NCBI GenBank assembly: GCA_938048165.1 | Contig: CALIBP010000092.1 | Coordinates: 1 to 39,935 of the forward strand | DNA: 39,935 nt | Direction: 5' to 3' | From: an uncultured Alphaproteobacteria bacterium | GTDB taxonomy: Bacteria > Pseudomonadota > Alphaproteobacteria > MPNO01 > UBA2964 | Part shown: positions 33,098-39,935 of the stretch, piece after piece | Position numbering within the stretch: the stretch's first letter is position 1 | Layout of the letters: every line of letters starts with the position of its first letter | Program-made: the position numbers and the translations under genes | The notes under the pieces: generated by a model | Told to the model about the DNA's origin: nothing | Database searches by the model: none | The model's input: the letters and a program-made list of their open reading frames with translations, nothing else

Positions 33098-34177
33098 ATG
33101 GCAGGTATCCGGCTGAAAAATCTGACCAAGAGGTGGGGCGACTTCGTCGCCGTCGACACCCTCAACCTGGATATTGCCGATCAAGAATTTCTTGTCCTTC
33201 TCGGCCCGTCGGGATGCGGCAAGACAACAACCATGAGGATGATCGCCGGCCTCGAGGAAATCACCAGCGGTGATGTCGAAATCGATGGCCGGGTGGTCAA
33301 TGACCTTGAACCGAAGGATCGCGATATCGCGATGGTGTTCCAGTCCTATGGCCTGTATCCGAACATGAATGTCTATGAGAATATCCGCTTTCCGCTGAAG
33401 GTCCGCAAGGTCGATCCGGCGACGCATGACGAACGCGTACGCCGCGCCGCCGCGATGGTCGAGCTTGACGATTTCCTGCACCGCCGTCCGGCCGCGTTGT
33501 CCGGAGGCCAGCGGCAGCGGGTGGCGCTGGCGCGCGCCATTGTCCGTGAGCCGAATGTCTTTCTCATGGATGAGCCGCTGTCGAACCTCGATGCCAAGCT
33601 TCGCGTCTCGACCCGTGCCCAGATCAAGCACCTGCATCACGAACTGAAGGTCACCACGATCTATGTCACACATGACCAGATCGAGGCGATGACCCTTGCT
33701 GACCGCGTGGTGGTGATGAACCGGGGCATTGTCCAGCAGGTTGGCAGCCCGACCGAGATCTATGACCGGCCGGCAAATGTCTTCGTCGCCGGCTTCATCG
33801 GCAGCCCGGCAATGAATCTGGTTAAGGGCACAGTATCCGCCGGCGCTTTTGCGGCCGGCGATATGGTGGTGAAGGGGCTGAAGGGCGTTGAAGGACAGGT
33901 AACACTCGGCTTCCGTGCCGAGGATGCCGCCATTTCCACCTCCGGCGGCAAGCCGCGGCTGACCACCTCGACCGGGGTGATCTCGGCGCCTGTCTATGCG
34001 ATGGAGCTTCTTGGTGACGCCACAATGGTGACGGTGCGGGCCGGTGATTCCATGGTCGCAGTGAAGGCGCACAAGGAATTTCGCGCCAAAATTGGTGAGG
34101 AGGTGCATATCACGCTGCCGCGCACCGCCTGCCACCTGTTTGACGCAACCGATGGCCAGCGTCTGGGGGCGGGGTGA
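33098..34177 (+). CDS. CUT1-type ABC transporter ATP-binding protein (MalK/UgpC-like)
   Basis: 359 residues. Walker A GPSGCGKTT at 36-44, Q-loop VFQSYGLYP near 80, signature LSGGQ at 134-138, Walker B FLMDEP at 155-160, D-loop SNLDAK and switch His in YVTHDQ near 192. The C-terminal third (from about 235) is a TOBE/OB-type regulatory domain that in MalK/UgpC proteins contacts regulators. It ends at the start of the next gene: the TGA at 34175-34177 lies 2 bases before the ATG at 34180. It completes a full importer with the three preceding genes. Confidence 0.92.
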   Translation: MAGIRLKNLTKRWGDFVAVDTLNLDIADQEFLVLLGPSGCGKTTTMRMIAGLEEITSGDVEIDGRVVNDLEPKDRDIAMVFQSYGLYPNMNVYENIRFPLKVRKVDPATHDERVRRAAAMVELDDFLHRRPAALSGGQRQRVALARAIVREPNVFLMDEPLSNLDAKLRVSTRAQIKHLHHELKVTTIYVTHDQIEAMTLADRVVVMNRGIVQQVGSPTEIYDRPANVFVAGFIGSPAMNLVKGTVSAGAFAAGDMVVKGLKGVEGQVTLGFRAEDAAISTSGGKPRLTTSTGVISAPVYAMELLGDATMVTVRAGDSMVAVKAHKEFRAKIGEEVHITLPRTACHLFDATDGQRLGAG

Positions 34178-34179
34178 TC

Positions 34180-34716
34180 ATGGCTGGTGCAAGACCTGAA
34201 CAGGCCGCCCTGACGCGCGACACCGACATGACCAAGACCGCCGCGACGCGGCGTGTCATTGAGAGCATGGTTGACGGGCTGAATGACCATCGGATCGATG
34301 ATATCGGCGATTTCTTTGCCGAGGGGTTCCGCTGGATGGGCAACGCTGGATGCGGCACCAAAACCGGTCTGAAGGAATTTCAGGATAACTGGCAGCGCCC
34401 TTTCCAGGCGGCTTTTTCGGACAAGGTCTGTATCGACGAGGCGCGGCTGTATATGGGGGAATGGGCGGCGGCTTTCGGGCGCCAGGAGGCCCTTCATTCC
34501 GGCACCTTCATGGGGATTGAGGCAACTGGCAAGACAGTTGAGATCCGCTATATGGATTTCTGGAAGGTGGTCGATGGCAAGATTGTCGACAATTGGGTGA
34601 TGGTCGATTTCCCGCATGTGATGGCGCAGCTTGGTGTCGATCTTTTCAACGGTGAGGGGTGGGAGGCGTTCGACCGCGGTGACCGGACGGCACCACGCCC
34701 CAATAACAAGAGTTAA
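34180..34716 (+). CDS. Single-domain SnoaL/NTF2-like protein
   Basis: 178 residues from ATG 34180 (a GTG at 34174 is possible). One NTF2-like domain spans about 20-150: helix [14 protein letters not shown], the [13 protein letters not shown] strand and the closing strands [23 protein letters not shown], matching the second domain of the two double-domain proteins (MDF/LDFW, DG-I, NWV). A DLF segment near the C-terminus echoes the GVDVFAR segment of the others. It is co-transcribed between the transporter ATPase and the HisD-like dehydrogenase (11-base gap). The reaction is unknown. Confidence 0.82.
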   Translation: MAGARPEQAALTRDTDMTKTAATRRVIESMVDGLNDHRIDDIGDFFAEGFRWMGNAGCGTKTGLKEFQDNWQRPFQAAFSDKVCIDEARLYMGEWAAAFGRQEALHSGTFMGIEATGKTVEIRYMDFWKVVDGKIVDNWVMVDFPHVMAQLGVDLFNGEGWEAFDRGDRTAPRPNNKS

Positions 34717-34727
34717 CGGAGCTATTC

Positions 34728-36038
34728 ATGGCAGTACGATATCTGAAAAGCGGCAAACCGCAGCAGGAACGCTCGGATGATGACGCCAAGGTGCGCGCTG
34801 TCGTCGAGGGCGCGCTGGCCGAGATTGAGGCGCGCGGCGATGTCGCGGTGCGTGAACTGGCGGAAAAATTTGACAATTTCTCGCCTGCCAGCTACCGGCT
34901 GTCGCAGGACGAGATCGATGAACTGATCGCGCAGGTCTCGCCGCGCGACATGGATGACATACGCTTTGCGCAGGACCAGATCCGCAAATTCGCCGAGATC
35001 CAGCGCGACTCTATGAAGGATGTCGAGGTCGAGACGATGCCCGGCGTCATTCTCGGTCATCGCAACATTCCGGTGCAATCCGTCGGGTGCTATGTGCCGG
35101 CCGGCAAGTTCCCGATGGTGGCGTCGGCGCATATGTCGGTCCTGACCGCCGCGGTGGCCGGGGTGCCGCGCATTGTCGCCACCACCCCGCCATTCGAGGG
35201 CAAGCCCAACCCGGCGGTGATCGCCGCCATGCATCTTGGCGGTGCGCATGAAATCTACACCCTTGGTGGCATTCAGGCCGTCGGTGCGATGGCCATTGGC
35301 ACCGAAACGATTGAGCCGGTACATATGCTTGTCGGGCCCGGCAACGCCTTTGTCGCCGAAGCGAAGCGCCAGCTCTTCGGGCGTGTCGGGATTGATCTGT
35401 TCGCTGGACCAACTGAAACGATGGTCATTGCCGATGACACGGTTGATGCAGAAATCTGCGCCACCGACCTGCTTGGTCAGGCCGAACATGGCTACAACTC
35501 GCCTGCTGTCCTGCTGACCAATTCAGAGACGCTGGCGAATGATACGCTTGCCGAGATCGACAGGTTGCTGACGATCCTGCCAACAGCCGAGACGGCGGCT
35601 GTCAGCTGGCGCGACTATGGTGAGGTGATCGTCTGTGACACCTATGATGAAATGCTCAGCGTGGCCGATGATGTGGCTTCGGAACATGTTCAGGTTATGA
35701 CCGACCGTGATGACTGGTTCCTCGACAACATGACATGTTATGGGGCGTTGTTCCTTGGCGCGCGCACCAATGTGGCGAATGGTGACAAGGTAATCGGCAC
35801 CAATCATACACTGCCGACGAAAAAGGCTGGCCGGTACACAGGTGGTCTGTGGGTTGGTAAATATCTGAAGACGCACAGCTATCAGAAGGTCGTAACTGAC
35901 GAGGCCGCGACCTTGATCGGGGAATATGGATCCCGCCTGTGCATGCTTGAAGGGTTTGTCGGTCATGCCGAGCAGTGCAATGTCAGGGTTCGCCGCTATG
36001 GTGGCAAAAACATACCCTATGGCGAGGCGGCAGAATAA
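34728..36038 (+). CDS. HisD-family NAD-dependent dehydrogenase, resembling sulfopropanediol dehydrogenase HpsN
   Basis: 436 residues of the histidinol dehydrogenase family. The zinc and catalytic residues of E. coli HisD have matches here: Gln251 and His254 (LLGQAEHG), Glu319-His320 (ASEHVQ), Asp353 (NGDK) and His413 (VGHAEQ). [17 protein letters not shown] and DLFAGPTE are the family signature. There are no other histidine-biosynthesis genes. The overall sequence style, with [20 protein letters not shown], is that of the HpsN branch, whose characterised member oxidises (R)-2,3-dihydroxypropane-1-sulfonate to sulfolactate in two steps. I infer four-electron oxidation of a primary alcohol to an acid; the precise substrate is uncertain. 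The stop overlaps the next ATG (TAATG). Confidence 0.85.
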   Translation: MAVRYLKSGKPQQERSDDDAKVRAVVEGALAEIEARGDVAVRELAEKFDNFSPASYRLSQDEIDELIAQVSPRDMDDIRFAQDQIRKFAEIQRDSMKDVEVETMPGVILGHRNIPVQSVGCYVPAGKFPMVASAHMSVLTAAVAGVPRIVATTPPFEGKPNPAVIAAMHLGGAHEIYTLGGIQAVGAMAIGTETIEPVHMLVGPGNAFVAEAKRQLFGRVGIDLFAGPTETMVIADDTVDAEICATDLLGQAEHGYNSPAVLLTNSETLANDTLAEIDRLLTILPTAETAAVSWRDYGEVIVCDTYDEMLSVADDVASEHVQVMTDRDDWFLDNMTCYGALFLGARTNVANGDKVIGTNHTLPTKKAGRYTGGLWVGKYLKTHSYQKVVTDEAATLIGEYGSRLCMLEGFVGHAEQCNVRVRRYGGKNIPYGEAAE

Positions 36039-37081
36039 TGTCATCCCACGCTGCAAATATCGCAACGCTGCAGCCGCTTCTCGCGGCTCAATATGACTGG
36101 GCAGAGCAGGATCTGCGGCGCGCGCTCGATGCGGTTGTGGCAGATGACGCGGTGTTTCGGCTGGCGCACCCCTTTGGCGACATGACAGGGCCGCAGGACT
36201 TTCATGACCAGGCTCTGGCTGTGCTGAAGAAAGCCTGGCCGGATGTCGAGCGACGTGACTGGCTTGTGATGGCCGGTCGCGATCATCACGGCGCCGACTG
36301 GGTTGGCTGTGGCGGGCATTTCATCGGCACCTTTGCCTCGCCGTTTCTCGATATTCCGCCAACCGGCCATCTCGCGCATATGCGATTTCATGAATTCTAC
36401 CGGATCGAGAATGGACAGGTGGCTGGCTATCAGGCGCTGTGGGACATTCCCGAAGTCATGATGCAGGCCAATGCCTGGCCGCTGGTGCCGTCGCTTGGAC
36501 GCGAATTCTGCGTTCCCGGTCCGGCGAGCGGTGACGGTCTGGTGAGGCCGGTGCGTGATGAAGCGGCGAGCGCGGCAAGCTGCGGGCTGATTGTCGATAT
36601 GTTGGAGCATATGAAACGCCATCCGCGGGAGGGTGGGCCGGAGGTGATGGAGATGCCGCGCTTCTGGCATCCACGGATGAACTGGTATGGGCCAGCCGGA
36701 ATCGGCACCGGGCGGGGCATCGAGGGCTTTCGCAACTGGCACCAGATCCCGTTTCTGAAGGCGATGCCCGACCGTGGCAGCAAGGTTGATCAGGTGACCT
36801 ATCATTTCTTTGGCGACAATGACTATGTCGGCGTGACCGGCTGGCCAAACATGATCCAGACCATCAGCCATGATGGTTGGCTCGGGCTGCCGCCGCTTGG
36901 CAAGGAAATCACCATGCGAAGCCTTGATTTCTGGCGGCTTGAAAATGGCGTGATCCGCGAGAACTGGGTGCTTGTCGATCTGCTTCACATGTATGACCAG
37001 ATTGGTGTGGATGTGTTCGCGCGAATGCGTGAATTCAACAAGGCACGCGGGATGCCGATGTCGCAGGGAGATGCAGCATGA
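36038..37081 (+). CDS. Double-domain SnoaL/NTF2-like protein, operon copy
   Basis: 347 residues from ATG 36038, which shares a base with the stop of the HisD-like gene; the longer frame to 35975 lies inside that gene. Two NTF2-like domains occupy about 20-165 and 205-335. Segments WYGPAGIG, WHQIPFL, GWLGLPP, LDFWRLENG, NWVLVD and GVDVFARMR match the divergent paralogue at 28492-29535 closely, and both are 347 residues long. It ends overlapping the SDR gene by 4 bases (ATGA). Two so similar copies suggest two related substrates or a heteromeric enzyme. No characterised function is known to me. Confidence 0.84.
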   Translation: MSSHAANIATLQPLLAAQYDWAEQDLRRALDAVVADDAVFRLAHPFGDMTGPQDFHDQALAVLKKAWPDVERRDWLVMAGRDHHGADWVGCGGHFIGTFASPFLDIPPTGHLAHMRFHEFYRIENGQVAGYQALWDIPEVMMQANAWPLVPSLGREFCVPGPASGDGLVRPVRDEAASAASCGLIVDMLEHMKRHPREGGPEVMEMPRFWHPRMNWYGPAGIGTGRGIEGFRNWHQIPFLKAMPDRGSKVDQVTYHFFGDNDYVGVTGWPNMIQTISHDGWLGLPPLGKEITMRSLDFWRLENGVIRENWVLVDLLHMYDQIGVDVFARMREFNKARGMPMSQGDAA

Positions 37082-37845
37082 CCACGCTTCCCACGACCCC
37101 CTCCTTTTCGCTTGCAGGCCGACGGGCGCTTGTGACAGGCGGATCGTCCGGTATCGGTCTTGGCTGCGCGGTGGCGCTTGCCGAGGCGGGCGCACATGTC
37201 ATCATCATGGCGCGGCGCCGGGCGCAGCTTGATGATGTCGCCGCGGCGATGAAGGCCGCTGGCCAGGCTGTTGAGGTGATGGTCGGTGATATTGCGGACA
37301 TCGATTCCATGGCGGCGTCGATTGAATCGCTTCGCCCGCTGGACATCTTTGTCAACAGCGCGGGACTTGCCCGGCATTCGCCCGTGCTTGACACCGATCC
37401 CGCCGATTTCGACGCGGTGATGAATGTCAATCTCCGCGGCGCCTATTTCGCCGCCCAGGCCGTTGCCAGGGCGATGATAGCCGATGGCCGTCCAGGCTCC
37501 ATCATAACCATATCCAGCCAGATGGCCGTTGTTGGCGGCATTGACAGAGCTGTCTATTGCGGCTCGAAGCACGCCGTCGAAGGCTTTACCAAGGCGATGG
37601 CCATTGAATTCGGTCCTCACGGGATACGGGTGAACACCATCTGTCCGACCTTTGTGCGAACGCCGCTCACCGAACAGACATTCGCCCGCCCCGAACGCGT
37701 GCGCTGGATCGAGGAGAAGATCAAGCTTGGCCGTGTTGGCGAGGTCGAGGACATCATGGGCGCGGTGAATTTTCTTGCCTCCGATGCCGCAGCATTGATC
37801 ACCGGCACGGCGCTGTTGATTGACGGGGGGTGGACAGCGGACTGA
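37078..37845 (+). CDS. SDR-family NAD(P)-dependent oxidoreductase
   Basis: 255 residues, the classical SDR length. The cofactor motif TGGSSGIG is at 20-27, NSAG at 93-96, catalytic Ser147, Tyr160 and Lys164 in YCGSK, and the C-terminal GTALLIDGGWTAD end is typical of the FabG-like group. It is in a tight operon: 4-base overlap with the SnoaL gene before and a shared TGATG with the LacI gene after. It probably oxidises or reduces a secondary alcohol, while the HisD-like enzyme acts on the primary one. Confidence 0.9.
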   Translation: MTTLPTTPSFSLAGRRALVTGGSSGIGLGCAVALAEAGAHVIIMARRRAQLDDVAAAMKAAGQAVEVMVGDIADIDSMAASIESLRPLDIFVNSAGLARHSPVLDTDPADFDAVMNVNLRGAYFAAQAVARAMIADGRPGSIITISSQMAVVGGIDRAVYCGSKHAVEGFTKAMAIEFGPHGIRVNTICPTFVRTPLTEQTFARPERVRWIEEKIKLGRVGEVEDIMGAVNFLASDAAALITGTALLIDGGWTAD

Positions 37846-38882
37846 TGGCACGCGAAACTGCGACATCCCTTGATGTGGCCCGCCATGCCGGCGTCAGCCA
37901 GTCGGCCGTCAGCCGGGTATTCACGCCCGGTGCGTCGGTATCGCGGGAAATGACGGATCGTGTCCGTGCCTCAGCAGAAGAGCTTGGCTATCGCCCGAAT
38001 GTTCTGGCACGCACGATGATCACCGGGAAATCGCGCCTGATCGGTCTGGTGGTGGCCTATCTCGACAATCAGTTCTATCCGGAAATTCTAGAAAAGCTAT
38101 CAACCCGTCTGCAGTCGCAGGGCTATCATGTCCTGGTTTTCATGGCCCAGCAGACAGCTGGCAATGTCGATGCGGTATTGCAGGAAATTCTGGATTATCA
38201 GGTCGATGGGATCGTTCTCGCCTCGGTGGCCATTTCATCGTCACTTGCCGAGCAATGCGATGCGGCCGGCATTCCGGTGGTGCTGTTCAACCGCGCCCAG
38301 AAGGATGACCGGTTTTCCACCGTCACATCGGATAATTTTGGGGGCGGTCGCGAGCTTGCCGGTTTCCTTGTTGCCGGTGGTCATCAGCGGATTGCCTATA
38401 TCGCGGGCTGGGAAGGTGCCTCGACACAGCGTGACCGAGAGGCCGGGTTCCGCGCCGGCCTTGCATCGCGCGGCCGTGATCTGTTCGCGCGGGGTGTTGG
38501 CAATTTCCAGTCCGACATGGCAGCCGAGGCGGCGCTGGAGATGTTTTCGTCGGCCGACCGGCCGGACGCGGTCTTCGTTGCCAACGACCATATGGCCTTT
38601 GCAGTGATGGATGTATTGCGGCATAGGCTGAATCTTCGGATTCCCGAAGATGTCTCGGTCGTCGGGTTTGACGATGTGCAGCTTGCCGCCTGGCCAAGTT
38701 TTGATCTGACAACAGTACGCCAGCCATCCGGGCGGATGGTGGATGCGACTGTCGCCGCGCTTGTCGACAAAATCGAGAATGGAGACGGTGTACCTCAACG
38801 CGTTCAGGTGGACGCCAGATTGATTGTTCGCGGATCCGCACGTCGGCCGGAAACGCCTGTGGCAGACTGGGAAAGGGAGTAA
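37845..38882 (+). CDS. LacI-family transcriptional regulator
   Basis: 345 residues. The N-terminal helix-turn-helix reads SLDVARHAGVSQSAVSRVF at about 7-25, followed by the hinge helix LGYRPNVLARTM near 50-61. The rest is the type I periplasmic-binding-protein-like effector domain, with PDAVFVANDHMAFAVMDVL and VPEDVSVVGFDD-like segments (here IPEDVSVVGFDDVQLA) that form the effector pocket. It starts in the TGATG overlap with the SDR gene. It is the probable ligand of the palindrome at 29659-29676 and would repress the importer-SnoaL-HisD operon and the divergent SnoaL gene until the substrate appears. Confidence 0.92.
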   Translation: MARETATSLDVARHAGVSQSAVSRVFTPGASVSREMTDRVRASAEELGYRPNVLARTMITGKSRLIGLVVAYLDNQFYPEILEKLSTRLQSQGYHVLVFMAQQTAGNVDAVLQEILDYQVDGIVLASVAISSSLAEQCDAAGIPVVLFNRAQKDDRFSTVTSDNFGGGRELAGFLVAGGHQRIAYIAGWEGASTQRDREAGFRAGLASRGRDLFARGVGNFQSDMAAEAALEMFSSADRPDAVFVANDHMAFAVMDVLRHRLNLRIPEDVSVVGFDDVQLAAWPSFDLTTVRQPSGRMVDATVAALVDKIENGDGVPQRVQVDARLIVRGSARRPETPVADWERE

Positions 38883-38886
38883 GGCA

Positions 38887-39855
38887 ATGAAGGGTTTCGA
38901 TCCGAAATGGAAGAATTTCCCTGATTACATTCTGGGGATAACTGCCGAAATCTGGGAAGGCCGCGGGATCGCTACGCTGCATGATTACTACGCAGCTGAC
39001 ATCCCGGTACGTTCACCCGGCTCGGTTGTCAGTGGCAATCAGGGTGTGATCGCGGCCACCATGGCAACCCTTGCCGAATTTCCCGATCGCCGGCTTCTCG
39101 GCGAGGATGTAATCTGGTCGGGTTCACCGGAAGAGGGAATGCTGTCCTCGCATCGGATTCTGTCAACCGCCACCCATGCCGGAGACGGGGTATACGGCAA
39201 CGCCACCGGCCAAAAGCTGGTCTATCGGATCATCGCCGATTGCCATGCTATCAACAATCAGATCAATGATGAATGGCTGATCCGTGATCAGGGCGCCATT
39301 GTCCGCCAGCTTGGCTGGGACCCGAAGGCCTATGCCGCCGATCTGATTGATCGCGAGGGCGGTGTCGAACACTGCACACCACCTTTTACACCGGCCATTG
39401 ACATACCGGGTCCGTACAAGGGTCGGGGCAACGACAATGAATGGGGTGCGTCCTATGCCGATATCCTGACCCGGATGATGGGGGCTGACATGGCGGCAAT
39501 CCCGGCCTGTTACGACCCTGCCTGCCATCTGGAACTGCCTGGCGGCACAACCGCACATGGCCATGACGCGGCCGACCGTTTCTGGATGGGGCTTCGGGCC
39601 AGTTTTCCCAATGCCACTTTCACCATTGAACATCAGATCGGTCGCGATGATCCGGATATGGTGCCGCGTGCTGCGATCCGCTGGGGACTTCATGGTCTGC
39701 ATGACGGGTGGGGAAGCTTTGGCGCGCCGTCGGGCGCCGAGGTATATGTGATGGGGATCAGCCATGCCGAATTCGGCCCGCGAGGTTTGCGCCTGGAATA
39801 TGTGCTTTTTGACGAAACGGCGATCTGGAAACAGATCATCATGAAGACGGGGTAA
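38887..39855 (+). CDS. Double-domain SnoaL/NTF2-like protein, diverged copy
   Basis: 322 residues from ATG 38887, 4 bases after the LacI stop, with GGGAG upstream. Two NTF2-like domains are present: about 15-145 (IATLHDYYAADIPVRSPG, IIADCHAINNQINDEWLI) and about 185-310 (PACYDPACHLELPGG, FWMGLRASFPNATFTIEH). It is only distantly related to the other double-domain proteins: the NTF2 core pattern is kept but the WYGPAGIG segment is not. The gene after it starts 4 bases downstream. Function unknown; its position ties it to the same pathway. Confidence 0.78.
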   Translation: MKGFDPKWKNFPDYILGITAEIWEGRGIATLHDYYAADIPVRSPGSVVSGNQGVIAATMATLAEFPDRRLLGEDVIWSGSPEEGMLSSHRILSTATHAGDGVYGNATGQKLVYRIIADCHAINNQINDEWLIRDQGAIVRQLGWDPKAYAADLIDREGGVEHCTPPFTPAIDIPGPYKGRGNDNEWGASYADILTRMMGADMAAIPACYDPACHLELPGGTTAHGHDAADRFWMGLRASFPNATFTIEHQIGRDDPDMVPRAAIRWGLHGLHDGWGSFGAPSGAEVYVMGISHAEFGPRGLRLEYVLFDETAIWKQIIMKTG

Positions 39856-39859
39856 AGAC

Positions 39860-39935
39860 ATGAATGCCATTGATCTGAACCAGCGCATTGTCCGGTACGG
39901 CGACCTGGTGCCATGCCGCACCGCCTTTATCGACG
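39860..39935 (+). CDS. Start of a further operon gene, cut by window end
   Basis: ATG at 39860 opens a frame that runs to the last base (25 codons), 4 bases after the preceding stop and with GGGGTAAAGAC upstream. The visible residues start MNAIDLNQRIVRYGDL. The spacing matches the rest of the operon, so it is very probably a real gene. I do not assign a family from so little sequence. Confidence 0.6.
   Translation, partial: MNAIDLNQRIVRYGDLVPCRTAFID

Noticed and set aside
32870-34135. A 421-codon open frame on the minus strand opposite the CUT1 ATPase gene
   Set aside because: The plus strand encodes an intact MalK/UgpC-type ATPase with all motifs; the antisense frame has no recognisable domain and is a by-product of codon bias.
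34728-36038. Histidinol dehydrogenase of histidine biosynthesis
   Set aside because: Catalytic residues are kept, but no other his genes are nearby and the overall sequence resembles the HpsN-like catabolic branch embedded in a transporter-regulator operon.
36041-37195. A 384-codon open frame on the minus strand opposite the double SnoaL gene
   Set aside because: The plus-strand protein has a clear paralogue in the window and tight operon overlaps; the antisense product resembles nothing.

Overview
The window looks like accessory, catabolic DNA from an alphaproteobacterium. The evidence is heterotetrameric sarcosine-oxidase genes in B-D-A-G order, PotABCD- and CUT1-type ABC transporters, hydantoinase A/B, MmgE/PrpD, a dimethylformamidase pair, a LacI/HisD-like/SDR operon and a remnant of a P4-type integrase. 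The general character suggests a marine heterotroph (Rhodobacterales- or SAR116-like), but the species cannot be decided from sequence reading alone. No rRNA, tRNA, CRISPR array or intact mobile element was seen.

Left edge (1-1364): a secreted protein gene runs off the window on the minus strand. It is followed by a decayed integrase fragment that stops exactly where the catabolic genes begin.

Region A (1365-26550) is an N-C/amide/N-methyl catabolic block made of four operons around two divergent promoters. From the promoter near 7541-7676, a minus-strand operon runs leftwards: FAD oxidoreductase, D-2-hydroxyacid dehydrogenase, MmgE/PrpD, then the small and large subunits of an N,N-dimethylformamidase-like amidase. 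A plus-strand operon runs rightwards: soxB-soxD-soxA-soxG plus an isochorismatase-fold amidase. From the promoter near 18421-18563, a minus-strand operon encodes a formamidase-like alpha/beta hydrolase and a PotD-B-C-A importer. The plus-strand operon there encodes an ABM-fold protein, a DinB-fold protein, a flavin-dependent oxidoreductase, hydantoinase A and B, a GntR/FCD regulator and a class I aminotransferase. Hydantoinase AB, the cysteine amidase and sarcosine oxidase could form a consecutive N-methylhydantoin to N-carbamoylsarcosine to sarcosine to glycine route. That is inference from context.

Region B (26600-28243): a class V PLP enzyme, followed by about 650 bases with only a small HGGxS-motif gene and a strong hairpin.

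Region C (28492-39935) is a second, tightly packed system. It has a CUT1 (sugar/polyol-type) ABC importer, four SnoaL/NTF2-like proteins (three of them double-domain), a HisD-family dehydrogenase resembling sulfopropanediol dehydrogenase HpsN, an SDR dehydrogenase and a LacI repressor. One SnoaL gene is divergent. A near-perfect 18-bp palindrome with a central CG, the expected form of a LacI-family operator, lies in the divergent intergenic region. The combination of repeated SnoaL proteins with HisD-like and SDR dehydrogenases behind a sugar-type importer is the best candidate here for an undescribed pathway; its substrate is not known.
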